Notes: generated by a model from the letters alone, not told the origin. A stretch of DNA of 64,000 nucleotides from Anaerolineae bacterium (GCA_022820125.1 JAJEGA010000106.1:1-64000), one strand, 5' to 3'; shown: positions 44,843 to 54,872, counted from the first letter of the stretch. Made by a program: numbers and translations.

Positions 44843-45021
44843 TCAAATGAAATTGCGCTGATAAATAACAATTTTCCCTCACATTTCATAATCTGTAGGG
44901 GCGTTTCGCTGAAACGCCCGCAAAATTTTTGTCATATTCAACGGGCGTATCGGCGATACGCCCCTACATTTTCAAAATTTTCGTGGCGAACGGCGCATTA
45001 TGATTTTGCTGCAATTGCCCT
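44843..45021 (-). repeat. Paired-hairpin element, type A, copy 2 (reverse)
   Basis: Reverse-oriented near copy of 31459-31636, with hairpins at about 44898 (core TTTCGCTGAAA) and 44943 (core TATCGGCGATA). The word AGCGTTAAGAA occurs on each side, at 44819-44829 and 45022-45032, a possible target duplication. The gap between pfkA and dnaE (44706-45068) contains nothing else. Confidence 0.85.
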
Positions 45022-45068
45022 AGCGTTAAGAAGCGGCGAAGAGCGACGCAAAAGAGAGCGATGTGAAA

Positions 45069-48000
45069 TTAAGACTGAGCTTCGATGTCGATGAATTCAG
45101 CGCTGCCGACAATCGCGGCGAGGTCCTTGCGGAGCGCCTCGCAGATATTTGTCGTCTGGTCGGGGAACTTCAGCGGGATCGAATCAGCGCCGCGAAGGAG
45201 GACGATGCGGAAGTGATCGATGCCGGGATAAGAGACCAAGGTGTTATGGATTTTCTGAAGCTTCCGCCGATCGCGGTCCGCGTCGTCGGATGTCGCCAGC
45301 ACGACCGAGATTAAGCGCGCTTCCTGTTGCTGCGCCTGCTCTTCCCCGGGCAGGTCCAGATGACTCCCGCCATTCACCCATTCGGGCTCGTCCTCCGGCG
45401 CTGTTACCGGCTCGACCAACTCTTGCGCAGGCGGCGCTCCATTTGATGGCGCGGGGACCCGGTCAAATTCATCCGGCGGCGCCGGCGGCAGTTCGTCGAA
45501 GCTCGGCGGCGCAGCGCTTTCCAAAGCTTCCATAATGGCGTCGGGCGGCTCATCCGCGGCGCCTGCCCAAGCCGGTTCCGCTTCTTCCTGCGGCGCGTGA
45601 AAGACTTCGCCGGCAGCGGCGGCATTAAAATCGAGGCTGAGCCGGTCGGCGATGATCTGAGGATCGCCACGGCTTTCGTCATAGCGGCCCGTGATGAGCG
45701 CGATTTCGCCTTCGTCCAGGCTGCCGGCGGCTTCAGGCATTTGCCGTTTGCGTTCGGCAATGGCATCGAGCGCTTTGGCGTATGCGCGCGGGAAGAGCAC
45801 CACCTCGATGATGCCGGCGCTGTCGTGCCAGTCCTCGAGGGTGAGCACCGCCATCATGTCGCCTTTGCGGGTGGTGATTTTGCGTACGGCGGTCACTTCG
45901 CCAGCGACGCGCAGCGCTTCGGGTTTGGTCAGCGAAGGGCTTTTGAGGTCGGCGATTTTCTGCAGATTCTGCTTTTCGAGCAGCGGTCGATGCCGATCGA
46001 CCGGGCGCCCGCTGAGATAAAAGCCCAGCAGTTCCTTCTCCCATTTCAGCAGTTCGCGCTCGCTCAGCTCCTGAATATGTTTGACATTGCGCAGCAGGTT
46101 TTCTTCAGCCGCGGCCGCCTCGCCAAACATGTTCATCTGGCCGACTGCCTGGTCGCGATGATAGTTGCCGCTGTAACTTATGATGCCGTCCAAAGCCGCC
46201 ATCAGCGCAGCGCGGGCGCCAAAGCCCGCCAAGGCGCCGACCTTGATCAAGCTCTCCAGCGAGCGCTTGCCTAGCCTGCGCATATCGACCCGTCTGCAGA
46301 AATCGGCGAGGCTGGCGAATGGCGCTTCATCGCGCTCGTCGATCAGGTCTTGGAGGGCGCGCGCGCCGGCATTCTTGACTGCGCCCAAGCCAAAACGAAT
46401 CGAGCGCCGGCCATCGTCAGCCGTCTCGATGTCGAAATCCAACTGGCTGCGATTGACATCGGGCGGGGTGATAGGGATGTTCAGACGGCGGCATTCTTCC
46501 AGAAAGGTCGAGACTTTGGCGAGGTCGTCTCGCTGCACGCTGAGCAGGGCGGTCATGTACTCTTCCGGATAGTGGCATTTGAGATAAGCGGTTTGCACCG
46601 TGATGACGGCGTAATCGGCGGCGTGAGCTTTGTTGAAGCCGTAGTTGGCGAAGAATTCGATCATCTCGAAGATTTCTTCCGCCGTTTCGCGGTCGATGCC
46701 ATTTTGTGGACCGCGCTCCATGAAAATCGCCCGGTGCTTGTTGAGTTCCTCCGGCAATTTCTTCGAGACCGCTTTGCGCATTAGATCGGCTTCGCCCAAC
46801 TCATAACCAAAGAGCTCGCCAGCGATCTCCATGATCTGCTCCTGATAGACGCAGATGCCGTAGGTCTCCGCCAAGATCGGCTCGAGCTTGGGGTGCAGGG
46901 TCTTGATTTCTTCTTCGCCATGCATGCGCCGGCAGTATTGGGGGATGAATTCCATGGGGCCGGGGCGATAAAGCGAGATGGCGGCGACGATGTTTTCGAA
47001 GACGCGCGGCCGCATCTGGCGCAACATTTGCTGCATCCCGCCGGATTCCACCTGGAAGACGCCGACTGTGCTGCCCTCGCTGATCATGCGAAAGGCGTCA
47101 TCAAGCAGCGCGCGCTGTTTGTCACTGGTCGCCATTTCGTGACGATAGGGAATGCTGTCGATGCTGTAGTTGATGCCGCGATGACGGGCGATCAACTCGC
47201 AGGCTTTGCGCATGATGGTGAGCGTCGACAAGCCGAGAAAGTCCACCTTGAGCAAGCCGATATACTCGGCGGTCTCCATGGGGAATTGCGTGACCGCGCT
47301 CAAGGCGCCGCCCGAGGGGTCTTTGCCAGTGATGCGATGCAGCGGCGTCAAATCCACCAAGGGGCGATCGGCGATGATGACGCCGGCGGCATGGGTGGAG
47401 GCGTGGCGAGTCATGCCTTGCAGGTCCATGGCGGTGTCGATGACGCGCTGCAGCTCGGCATCGCTATTGTACAGATCGAGCAATTCCGGATTGCCATCGA
47501 CATATTCGCGCAGTTTCTTCTGGCGCGCTTCTTGCGGGATCATGGCGGCGGCGCGGTTGATCAAGCCGAGGTCGACATCAAGCGCGCGCCCGACATCGCG
47601 GACGGCCGCTTTTGCGCCCATCGTGCCAAAGGTGATGATGGCGGCGACTTTGTCTTCGCCGTATTTCTGGGCGGCGTAGGCGATCATCTCGCCGCGGCGG
47701 TCATCGGGATAATCGAGATCGATATCAGGCATGGTGATGCGCCCCGGGTTGAGGAAACGCTCAAACAACAAGCCATTCTGAATCGGATCGATATTGGTAA
47801 TGCCGAGGCAGTAAGCGACCAGGCTGGCGGCGCCCGACCCGCGGACGTTCCACCAGATGTCGGCTTGGCGAGCAAATTCGCAGAGGTCCCAGACGATCAG
47901 GAAGTAGGCGTCGAAACCCATGCTGTGGATGATGTTCAGCTCGCGCTCGATGCGTTCGGTGAAGATGGGGTCGTCTCGCCAGTCGGCGTCGAAACGCCAC

Positions 48001-48947
48001 TTCATGCCGATATCGATAAGGCAGCGCAGATAGCTTTGCTCATCGTATCCGTCCGGCACCGGGAAAGCCGGCAGGTGATAACCCTTCGGCGCCAGGTCGA
48101 TATCGGTCATATCGGCGATCTTGATCGAGTTGGCCAGGGCTTCGTCGATAAGTTCGGAAGGCAGCCCGTCGAAGCCAGCGCGCATTTCGGCGGCGGATTT
48201 CAGATAGTAGCTGTTGAAGGGCTCCATCCTCATGCGATCAGGCTCGGATTTGAGGGAGCTGGTTTGGATGCAGAGGAGGGTGTCGTGCGCATCGGCATCG
48301 TCCCGGTTGACATAGTGCACATCGTTGGTGGCGAGCAGCTGCGCCGGGCTATGACCGCTGCGGCGATATTCACATAGCCAGCGATTCAGCTCATGCAGCG
48401 CCGGGATGTCGTGGCTTTGCAATTCGAGGAAGAAGTTCTCGCTGCCGAAGATCTCCTGATACCAGCCGATTCGCTCTCGCGCGAGCTGCTCGTCCCCACT
48501 GTTAACCAGGCGCGGAATCTCAGCAGCGAGGCAGCCGCTGGTGGCGATGAGACCTTCGGCATGCCGCGACAGAAAGTCCTTGTCGATGCGCGGGCGGTAA
48601 TAGAAGCCCTCAAGTTGAGAGGCGGAAGCGATCTTGAGCAGGTTCCGGTAGCCCGTCATATTCTGCGCCAGCAGCAGCATGTGGTGGGGGCTGCGGTCGA
48701 GCCGCGAATCGCGATCTGTCATGCCGCGGCGCGCGAGATAGCCTTCCATGCCGATGACTGGCTTGATGCCGGCGCTGCGACAGGCGCGGTAAAAGTCCAG
48801 CACGCCAAACATAACGCCGTGATCGGTGATGCCGAGAGCGGGCATCTCCAGTTGGCGCGCGCGCTCGACCAAAGCCTGAATTCTGCTTTGGCCATCAAGC
48901 AGGGAAAACTCGCTATGGACGTGAAGATGGACAAATTCGCTTGTCAT
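45069..48947 (-). CDS. dnaE: DNA polymerase III alpha subunit
   Basis: Replicative polymerase of 1292 residues. The order is as follows. The N-terminal PHP domain (HLHVHSEFSLLDG, ALGITDHGVMFG) leads. Next comes the C-family palm with catalytic Asp408 and Asp410 in MPDIDLDYPDDRR and the third Asp in LLKVDFLGL. Fingers and tandem HhH follow, then the OB-fold (EVTAVRKITTRKGDMMAVLTL). Last is an acidic/Pro linker and a small final domain. Compared with E. coli DnaE (1160 residues), the extra length is the linker and C-terminus. It is DnaE, not PolC: there is no internal proofreading exonuclease. It is divergent from mutM. Confidence 0.96.
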   Translation of the reverse strand: MTSEFVHLHVHSEFSLLDGQSRIQALVERARQLEMPALGITDHGVMFGVLDFYRACRSAGIKPVIGMEGYLARRGMTDRDSRLDRSPHHMLLLAQNMTGYRNLLKIASASQLEGFYYRPRIDKDFLSRHAEGLIATSGCLAAEIPRLVNSGDEQLARERIGWYQEIFGSENFFLELQSHDIPALHELNRWLCEYRRSGHSPAQLLATNDVHYVNRDDADAHDTLLCIQTSSLKSEPDRMRMEPFNSYYLKSAAEMRAGFDGLPSELIDEALANSIKIADMTDIDLAPKGYHLPAFPVPDGYDEQSYLRCLIDIGMKWRFDADWRDDPIFTERIERELNIIHSMGFDAYFLIVWDLCEFARQADIWWNVRGSGAASLVAYCLGITNIDPIQNGLLFERFLNPGRITMPDIDLDYPDDRRGEMIAYAAQKYGEDKVAAIITFGTMGAKAAVRDVGRALDVDLGLINRAAAMIPQEARQKKLREYVDGNPELLDLYNSDAELQRVIDTAMDLQGMTRHASTHAAGVIIADRPLVDLTPLHRITGKDPSGGALSAVTQFPMETAEYIGLLKVDFLGLSTLTIMRKACELIARHRGINYSIDSIPYRHEMATSDKQRALLDDAFRMISEGSTVGVFQVESGGMQQMLRQMRPRVFENIVAAISLYRPGPMEFIPQYCRRMHGEEEIKTLHPKLEPILAETYGICVYQEQIMEIAGELFGYELGEADLMRKAVSKKLPEELNKHRAIFMERGPQNGIDRETAEEIFEMIEFFANYGFNKAHAADYAVITVQTAYLKCHYPEEYMTALLSVQRDDLAKVSTFLEECRRLNIPITPPDVNRSQLDFDIETADDGRRSIRFGLGAVKNAGARALQDLIDERDEAPFASLADFCRRVDMRRLGKRSLESLIKVGALAGFGARAALMAALDGIISYSGNYHRDQAVGQMNMFGEAAAAEENLLRNVKHIQELSERELLKWEKELLGFYLSGRPVDRHRPLLEKQNLQKIADLKSPSLTKPEALRVAGEVTAVRKITTRKGDMMAVLTLEDWHDSAGIIEVVLFPRAYAKALDAIAERKRQMPEAAGSLDEGEIALITGRYDESRGDPQIIADRLSLDFNAAAAGEVFHAPQEEAEPAWAGAADEPPDAIMEALESAAPPSFDELPPAPPDEFDRVPAPSNGAPPAQELVEPVTAPEDEPEWVNGGSHLDLPGEEQAQQQEARLISVVLATSDDADRDRRKLQKIHNTLVSYPGIDHFRIVLLRGADSIPLKFPDQTTNICEALRKDLAAIVGSAEFIDIEAQS

Positions 48948-49226
48948 GAAGCCGATGTTTGTATGTTGAAACGGGTTTCAAATGGCGAAGGCTAGCCGTA
49001 TTATAGCACTAGACGGACTAAGCTGACCGCCAAACTTTCTTGCTTGTACGCAGAAACAGGTCAAAATTATGAATAGCCAGGGCAAAATTACAGCAAACGC
49101 GGGCAAGCAACCAGCTCGCCCGTACATCGTCTCCATTTTTTGGCAGTTGCTTTTTATCAGATACCGCGTCATGCCTTAGTTTGGATCAATTATATGTTGG
49201 ATTGCTGATGGAACGACTGAAGCGCC
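48948..49226. other. Divergent dnaE-mutM intergenic region with a decayed REP-like unit
   Basis: The 279 bp must hold both promoters. A decayed hairpin unit is visible at 49099-49126 (reverse; GCGGGC ... GCCCGTACA around a mismatched core). TATGTT near 49193 could be a -10 for mutM. No gene is seen. Confidence 0.5.
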
Positions 49227-50051
49227 ATGCCTGAATTGCCAGAAGTCGAAACTGTCGTGCGCGGCTTAAGCGAGTCGTTGATCGGCCGGCGCATTGAGGG
49301 CATGTGGCAGGATTGGGCGCCGACGATCCACAGCCCAGCGCCGGATGAGTTCGCCGCGCGCCTGGCTGGCCAGCAGGTGCGAGCGCTTGGTCGGCGGGGG
49401 AAATACATCCTGATTGCGCTGGAGCATGATACGTTGGTGATCCACCTGAAGATGTCGGGGCGGCTGTATGTGACCGACGCCGATGAAGAACATGAAGCGG
49501 ACCGCTGGGTGCATGTGCGCTTTGAAATGGACGGCGGGCGGCAGTTGCGATTCTCTGACCTGCGCAAATTCGGCCGCGTGTATCTGACTGACGATGTCGA
49601 GCGCTTGCTCAGCCATTTGGGGCCGGAGCCATTAAGCGACGACTTCACGCTGGGCCGGTTTCGCGACGGGATGCGCGGGCGGAAACGGGCGATCAAGTCG
49701 TTGCTGATGGCGCAGGAGTTCATCGCGGGCGTGGGCAATATCTACGCCGACGAAGCCTTGTTCCGCGCCGGCATTCACCCGGCGACGCGCGTTGATCTGT
49801 TAACTGAGGGCGATACCGCGGCGCTGCATCAGACGATACGCGAGGCGCTGCTGGCGGGCATCAAACATGAGGGCGCCAGCATCGGTTGGTATCGCAAGCC
49901 GGACGGCGATAAGGGAAATTCGCAGGATCACTTCTACGTATACGGGCGGACGAATCTGCCCTGCCGGCACTGCGGGACGGCGATCAACAAGATGCGAGTG
50001 GCGCAGCGAGGCACGCACTTTTGCCCGCAGTGCCAGCCGGAGCGGGTTTAG
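49227..50051 (+). CDS. mutM: Formamidopyrimidine-DNA glycosylase
   Basis: Base-excision repair enzyme that removes 8-oxoguanine and FapyG and then cuts the abasic site. The N-terminal catalytic Pro2-Glu3 are in MPELPEVETVVRGL. The conserved lysine is in LGRRGKYILI, the helix-two-turn-helix includes LLMAQEFIAGVGNIYADEALF, and a C-terminal zinc finger holds four cysteines (CRHC ... CPQC). The 274 residues are the family norm. It stands alone, followed by a repeat cluster. Confidence 0.96.
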   Translation: MPELPEVETVVRGLSESLIGRRIEGMWQDWAPTIHSPAPDEFAARLAGQQVRALGRRGKYILIALEHDTLVIHLKMSGRLYVTDADEEHEADRWVHVRFEMDGGRQLRFSDLRKFGRVYLTDDVERLLSHLGPEPLSDDFTLGRFRDGMRGRKRAIKSLLMAQEFIAGVGNIYADEALFRAGIHPATRVDLLTEGDTAALHQTIREALLAGIKHEGASIGWYRKPDGDKGNSQDHFYVYGRTNLPCRHCGTAINKMRVAQRGTHFCPQCQPERV

Positions 50052-50082
50052 AATTCACCACAGAGGCACAGAAGTAGAACAA

Positions 50083-50238
50083 AGTAAGTAATGCGAAAAA
50101 GGGAGATGCTAATCTGATTCGAGATCTGTAGGGGCGAGACTTGTCTCGCCCACTATGTCGCCATTGTACATGTGGGCGACTCAAGAGTCGCCCCTACGAC
50201 GTTCCTTCATTTTGTTGCATTACTTTATTGGACTTACT
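50083..50238 (+). mobile_element. 156-bp MITE-like element, copy 2
   Basis: Bounded by AGTAAGTA and GACTTACT. Internal facing hairpins are TGTAGGGGCGAGACTTGTCT followed by CGCCC, and GGGCGACTCAAGAGTCGCCC. About 97% identical by eye to the copy at 57919 (five substitutions, no gaps). Its left flank also resembles that copy's (ACAGAGG ... CAGAAGTA). Confidence 0.87.
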
Positions 50239-50255
50239 GAGGCGCAGAGGATTAT

Positions 50256-50355
50256 TGTAGGGGCGTCTCGCCGAGACGCCCGCTTTTCCAGCCACAAATC
50301 GTCGGGCGTTTCGGCGCCGCGCGTAGACACTGCGGGTCAAACGCCCCCACAAGCA
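50256..50355 (+). repeat. REP-like hairpin unit plus a divergent unit carrying CGCGTAGACACTG
   Basis: First unit 50256-50283 (core TCTCGCCGAGA). The second, about 50301-50353, has GGGCGTTTCGGCG on one side and AAACGCCCCCACAA on the other, with CGCGTAGACACTGC inside. It fills the rest of the gap between mutM and the MBL gene. Confidence 0.7.
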
Positions 50356-50370
50356 ATTTCGCTGTTGGGA

Positions 50371-51234
50371 TTAGGGGTTGTCGTATTCGATCAACTCGGG
50401 CTGGATGGACGGGCGGCCGCGCTCGTCTTGGGTCAAGCGGCCCGCCGGCGTCTTGGCGTCGTGCGGGAAGATGAGCAGCGCCTCGGTTTCAAGCGCCCAT
50501 TGCTGCCAGCGGTGCTTGGTTTCCAGCGTGACCAGGGGCTCGACATCATAGGCAGTCATCCAGGCGAGGCGCTCGATGTGCACAGCCAGCGATGCCATAT
50601 CGCAGACGAAAGCAGCGCTCTCGCCCGCGCTTTCGATACGAACGCTCATGTGCCCGGGACTGTGCCCCGGCGTCACGATTGCCGATACGCCCGGCGCGAC
50701 CTCGGCGTCGCCATCCAGCAGGCGCAGTTGTCCCGATTGATATAGCGGGACGAAGTTTCCCGCTGAATAGGTAGCGCGGGTGCGCTCGTTAGGGGCGATG
50801 GCGTCTTCGTATTCGCGGCGCTGGACCAGGTATTCGGCATTGGGGAAGGCGGGCGCGCGCGCGCCATCGGCTGCGAGGCGCATATTGCCGGTGCAGTGGT
50901 CATCGTGCAGATGGGTAACGATGACGATGTCTATGTCGGCCGCGGATATGCCGAGCGCGGACAAACCGCGATGGGCGCCGTCTGATGCTTCGATGTAAAG
51001 GAAACGGCGCTGAGAGTCGCTCAGGTTGTTGCCGAAGCCGGTATCAACGATGACATTCTTGCCGGCCGCGCGTAAAAGCAAGCTGTGGGTGGCGGTCTTG
51101 ATCAGCTGACGGGCGTCGGCGCGGTAGTGGCGCGACCAAAGCACGCGCGGCACCAGGCCGAATAAGCCGCCCGGATCCATATATGCTGTCGCGTCGTTGA
51201 AGAGGTAGGCGTCGATTTCCCCGATGCGGAACAT
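50371..51234 (-). CDS. MBL-fold metallo-hydrolase
   Basis: A 287-residue metallo-beta-lactamase-fold protein. The zinc-binding THLHDDHCTGN (HxHxDH) is intact, and the second His in VTPGHSPGHMSV and the following Asp (FVCDMASLAVH) complete the di-metal site; a late His in IFPHDAKTP is also typical. It belongs with the lactonase/hydrolase-like group (for example AHL-lactonase relatives), but the substrate cannot be named. I chose the ATG at 51234; the frame is open to 51327, but that would lie inside secA. It starts 8 bp after the secA stop, so it is probably co-transcribed with it. Confidence 0.86.
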   Translation of the reverse strand: MFRIGEIDAYLFNDATAYMDPGGLFGLVPRVLWSRHYRADARQLIKTATHSLLLRAAGKNVIVDTGFGNNLSDSQRRFLYIEASDGAHRGLSALGISAADIDIVIVTHLHDDHCTGNMRLAADGARAPAFPNAEYLVQRREYEDAIAPNERTRATYSAGNFVPLYQSGQLRLLDGDAEVAPGVSAIVTPGHSPGHMSVRIESAGESAAFVCDMASLAVHIERLAWMTAYDVEPLVTLETKHRWQQWALETEALLIFPHDAKTPAGRLTQDERGRPSIQPELIEYDNP

Positions 51235-51242
51235 GGCGGGCC

Positions 51243-54050
51243 TCAGCCGGCTTGCTGGAATTTGCCCGAGAGGTTGTCTTCGCGCATGTGGCAATGCTTG
51301 TATTTCTTGCCGCTGCCGCACCAGCAAGGCTTGTTGCGCCCCGGGCGTCCCCTGCTTTTGCGAACGGTTTGCTGCGTTGGCCGGTCGGTATTGCCCAGCT
51401 GCAGGTCAGGACGGTACTCGCGCATTTCACGGCGGCGCTGCGGCGTCTGCACGATGGCCGGCTGGACCAAGAAGATCTGGCGCGAGGCGATCTGGCGATA
51501 CGTGTCTTCGACCACGCGAAACATTTGGAAGCCCTGCCGCTGATATTCGACGAGCGGGTCTTTCTGGGCGATCGCCTGCAAGCCAATGCCTTCGCGCAAG
51601 ATGTCGAGGTCAGTCAGATGGCGCTGCCAGTAGTGATCAAGCGAGCGGATTACCGTCTGGCGTTCGGCGATTTCGGTCAAGCCTTCGCGCGCTTCTTCCA
51701 ATTGCGCCGCTTTCGCTTCCAGCAGTTGGGCGGCATAAGCGCTGGTTTGGGCGGCGACTTCATCTTGCTCAAGCGCTTCCAAAGCCTCAGCCGTGATCGT
51801 CTCGGGCAATGGCAGGCCGGTGCTGGCGAGCTGCTGGTACATGGCGCCGGCTTCGAGATGCTCGCCATCGTGATCGGCGGCGAAGGCGTCTTCGACAGCG
51901 GCGCCAATCTGATCTCCGATCATGGCGAGATAATCGGCGTGCAGCTGCTCGGCGTCTTTTTTCAGCCAATCAAGACGCTGCCCGTAGATAATCTCGCGCT
52001 GGCGATTGACGACATCATCGTATTCGACGACGCGCTTGCGAATATCAAAGTTGTGCCCCTCGACGCGAACCTGCGCCTGTTCGATGGATTTGCTGATCAT
52101 GCCGTGCTGGATGGCTTCGTCTTCGGGGAAGCCGGCGGTTTTCATCAGGCGCTTGACATTGTCGTTGGCGAAGCGCTTCATCAGGTCATCATCGAGGCTG
52201 AGGTAAAAGCGAGATTCGCCGGGGTCGCCTTGGCGGCCCGAGCGGCCGCGCAGCTGATTATCGATGCGGCGCGCTTCATGGCGTTCGGTGCCGAGCACGA
52301 AGAGCCCGCCCGCTTCCAGCACCAGTTTGCGATCGCGCGCGACCTGCGCCTCAGCCTGTGCCAGGGCTTTCGCCCACTGGGCATCACTGGCGGCGGTGAG
52401 ATCAATGCCACCCCGGCGCAGCGCCCCGCGCGCCAAACCTTCGGGATTGCCGCCGAGCAAGATATCGACGCCGCGCCCGGCCATATTGGTGGCGATGGTG
52501 ACGGCGCCCGGCCGGCCCGCCTGCGTGATGATCTCGGCTTCCTTTTCATGCTGCTTGGCGTTGAGCACCTCGTGTTTGATGCCGGCTTTGTTCAGATAAT
52601 TGCTGAGCCGTTCCGAAGTCTCGACGGCGACGGTGCCGACGAGGATGGGCTGGTTGCGTTTGTTGCGCTCCTGGATCGCGCCAACGATGGCGTTCCACTT
52701 TGAGGTTTCATTGACGTATATCAAATCGTTGTCGTCGACGCGGACGACCGGTTGATGCGTTGGTATGGGCACGACATCAAGCTCATAGGTTTTCTCGAAC
52801 TCCTCCGCTTCGGTAAGCGCGGTGCCGGTCATGCCGGCCAGCTTGTCATACATGCGGAAGAAGTTCTGGAAGGTGATTGTCGCCATGGTGATGTTTTCGC
52901 GGCGGATCTGCACGCCTTCTTTGGCTTCAATCGCCTGATGCAGTCCCTCGGAGAAACGGCGCCCGGGCATCAGGCGGCCCGTGAAATCATCGACGATGAC
53001 CACTTCGCCATTCTGGACGATGTATTCTTTGTCGTTCTCGTAGAGCGTCTGCGCGCGCAGGCAGTTATCGAGGTAGGGCAGCATCTCGGCGTTGTCAGGA
53101 TGATAGAGCTGATGCAAGCCGAGGGCTTGCTCCACCTTTTCCACGCCTTGCTCGGTCAGGTAAACGATGCGGTCGCCGATATCGAGCACGTAATCGCCAT
53201 CGGGCGCTTCCGCTTCGACGCTGTCTTCGCTGCTGTTCTTCAGCCGCTTGACGATGGATGCGAATCGGCGATAAAAGTCCGATGGTTCATCAGAGGGGCC
53301 GGAAATAATCAGCGGCGTGCGCGCTTCGTCGATGAGGATATTATCGACCTCGTCTACGATGGCGTAGCGAAGTTCGCGCTGCACCAGGCGATCGTGGGCG
53401 AGCACCATGTTATCGCGCAGGTAATCGAAGCCGAATTCGTTGTTGGTGCCGTATAGGATATCCGCTTCGTAAGCCTCGCGGCGGCTGATCGGGCGCAGGT
53501 TCTGATAGCGGGCGTCATCAGAGATGAAATCGGGATCAAAGAGGAAGGAGCCGCTGTCCGGTCCGCCCCCAGTATTCTGGATGACAGCGGCGGAGAGACC
53601 GAGCAGGTGATAAATCGGACCCATGAATTGCAGACCGTGCTTGCTCAGGTAATCGTTGGGTGTGACAAGATGGGCGCCCCGCCCGTCAAGCGCGTTCAGA
53701 TAGAGCGGCAAGGTGGCGACGAGCGTCTTGCCTTCGCCTGTTTTCATTTCGGCGATGCGCCCTTCGTGCAAGACGATGCCGCCGATGAGCTGCACATCGT
53801 AGTGGCGCAGCCCGATGGTGCGGACGGAGGCTTCGCGCACAAGGGCATAGGCTTCGATCATGATGTCTTCAAACTTGGCGCCGTCAGCCAACTGCGCCTT
53901 GAACTCAGCGGTTTTGGCTTGCATCCGCTCGTCGCTGAGCTGCTGCATCGCCGGCTCAAGCGCATTGATCTGGTTGACCGATGCCTGATAGCCGGAGAGC
54001 GCTTTTTCCATTGGGTCGCCGAATACTTTCTTGACGATATTGCGGAACAT
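51243..54050 (-). CDS. secA: Preprotein translocase ATPase SecA
   Basis: A 935-residue motor that drives proteins through SecYEG. The Walker A motif GEGKT lies at 105-109 (AEMKTGEGKTLVATLPL). The DEAD-like VDEVDNILIDEARTPL, the preprotein cross-linking domain and NBD2 (TVAVETSERLSNYL, TNMAGRGVDILLGGNP, GRSGRQGDPGESRFYLS) are all present. The C-terminal SEC-C zinc motif (CWCGSGKKYKHCH) binds SecB or ribosomes. The length is normal, with a longer intermediate region. It stands downstream of the TVP38 gene by about 100 bp on the same strand. Confidence 0.97.
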   Translation of the reverse strand: MFRNIVKKVFGDPMEKALSGYQASVNQINALEPAMQQLSDERMQAKTAEFKAQLADGAKFEDIMIEAYALVREASVRTIGLRHYDVQLIGGIVLHEGRIAEMKTGEGKTLVATLPLYLNALDGRGAHLVTPNDYLSKHGLQFMGPIYHLLGLSAAVIQNTGGGPDSGSFLFDPDFISDDARYQNLRPISRREAYEADILYGTNNEFGFDYLRDNMVLAHDRLVQRELRYAIVDEVDNILIDEARTPLIISGPSDEPSDFYRRFASIVKRLKNSSEDSVEAEAPDGDYVLDIGDRIVYLTEQGVEKVEQALGLHQLYHPDNAEMLPYLDNCLRAQTLYENDKEYIVQNGEVVIVDDFTGRLMPGRRFSEGLHQAIEAKEGVQIRRENITMATITFQNFFRMYDKLAGMTGTALTEAEEFEKTYELDVVPIPTHQPVVRVDDNDLIYVNETSKWNAIVGAIQERNKRNQPILVGTVAVETSERLSNYLNKAGIKHEVLNAKQHEKEAEIITQAGRPGAVTIATNMAGRGVDILLGGNPEGLARGALRRGGIDLTAASDAQWAKALAQAEAQVARDRKLVLEAGGLFVLGTERHEARRIDNQLRGRSGRQGDPGESRFYLSLDDDLMKRFANDNVKRLMKTAGFPEDEAIQHGMISKSIEQAQVRVEGHNFDIRKRVVEYDDVVNRQREIIYGQRLDWLKKDAEQLHADYLAMIGDQIGAAVEDAFAADHDGEHLEAGAMYQQLASTGLPLPETITAEALEALEQDEVAAQTSAYAAQLLEAKAAQLEEAREGLTEIAERQTVIRSLDHYWQRHLTDLDILREGIGLQAIAQKDPLVEYQRQGFQMFRVVEDTYRQIASRQIFLVQPAIVQTPQRRREMREYRPDLQLGNTDRPTQQTVRKSRGRPGRNKPCWCGSGKKYKHCHMREDNLSGKFQQAG

Positions 54051-54149
54051 AAATCCTCGCGCGGTGTCGGGTGATTGACTACATGCGATTATAACATACG
54101 GTGGGCGCCTGCCATCGGGCTCAGCTTGGCAACGGGCTGCGGCGCCGAC

Positions 54150-54872
54150 TCAGGATTTGGCCTGCGATTGCAGCATGCGCCATAAACGGCTGATCCGACG
54201 GCGGAAGAGAAGCCAGACGACAAAAAGCGCCGCGGCGCCGATATAGAACAGCAGCAGCACATCCTGGTTCTGCGCCGCTTGGCTGCCGATAGCCACGAAA
54301 ATATAGGTCGGCAAGAGACCGCCAACGAAGGACACAGCGATGTAAACGAATAGACGGATATGCCCCAAGCCAACCGCGTAGCTGATGAAATCGTAGACGG
54401 AAAAGAGCAGCAGACGCGCCGCCAGCAGCGACTTCCAATCGTCAAGGTGGCGCTCGTAAAACTCATCAATGCGCTTCATGGCGGCGTCGCCGACAAAACG
54501 CTTGACGATGCGCCGGCCGAGCAAACGGGCGATTAGCACATTGACTGAGCCGCCGATCACCTCGCCCAGGACCGAGTATAGCGTGCCGGGAATGACGCCG
54601 AAAAGGATGCCGGACGCGAATTGAATGGGACCGGCGGAAAGCGGCGCGAAGGTGAAGGTTAGCGCTTTGATGGCGATGTACACCAGGGGCGCCCAGACAC
54701 CGGCGCGCTCGACCAGCCGTTTCAGCTCATCGTCCCCGATGGAATGGACCAGCAGATAAAGCAGGGTCAAGAGCGCGAGGAAGCCGAGCCCGCCAATGAT
54801 TAGCGCGCGCGTTGAGACTTCCGGCGTGGCGTAATCTGAATCGGCTGAGCCGGGAACGGGCGTCTCACTCAT
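54150..54872 (-). CDS. TVP38/TMEM64 (DedA-like) membrane protein
   Basis: A 240-residue polytopic membrane protein. About five hydrophobic segments include LIIGGLGFLALLTLLYLLVHS and LVYIAIKALTFTFAPLSAGP. The VTT-domain core is seen as ALTFTFAPLSAGPIQFASG, LYSVLGEVIGGSVNVLIARL and VKRFVGDAAMKRIDEFYERH. The family moves or flips lipids across membranes, and its DedA relatives affect undecaprenyl-phosphate recycling. Its first 8 bp overlap the prs stop, so it is translationally coupled to prs. Confidence 0.87.
   Translation of the reverse strand: MSETPVPGSADSDYATPEVSTRALIIGGLGFLALLTLLYLLVHSIGDDELKRLVERAGVWAPLVYIAIKALTFTFAPLSAGPIQFASGILFGVIPGTLYSVLGEVIGGSVNVLIARLLGRRIVKRFVGDAAMKRIDEFYERHLDDWKSLLAARLLLFSVYDFISYAVGLGHIRLFVYIAVSFVGGLLPTYIFVAIGSQAAQNQDVLLLFYIGAAALFVVWLLFRRRISRLWRMLQSQAKS

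Noticed and set aside
45022..45032. AGCGTTAAGAA direct repeats as proof of transposition
   Set aside because: They are kept only as a possible target duplication, since the other copy at 31459 has no matching flanking repeats.
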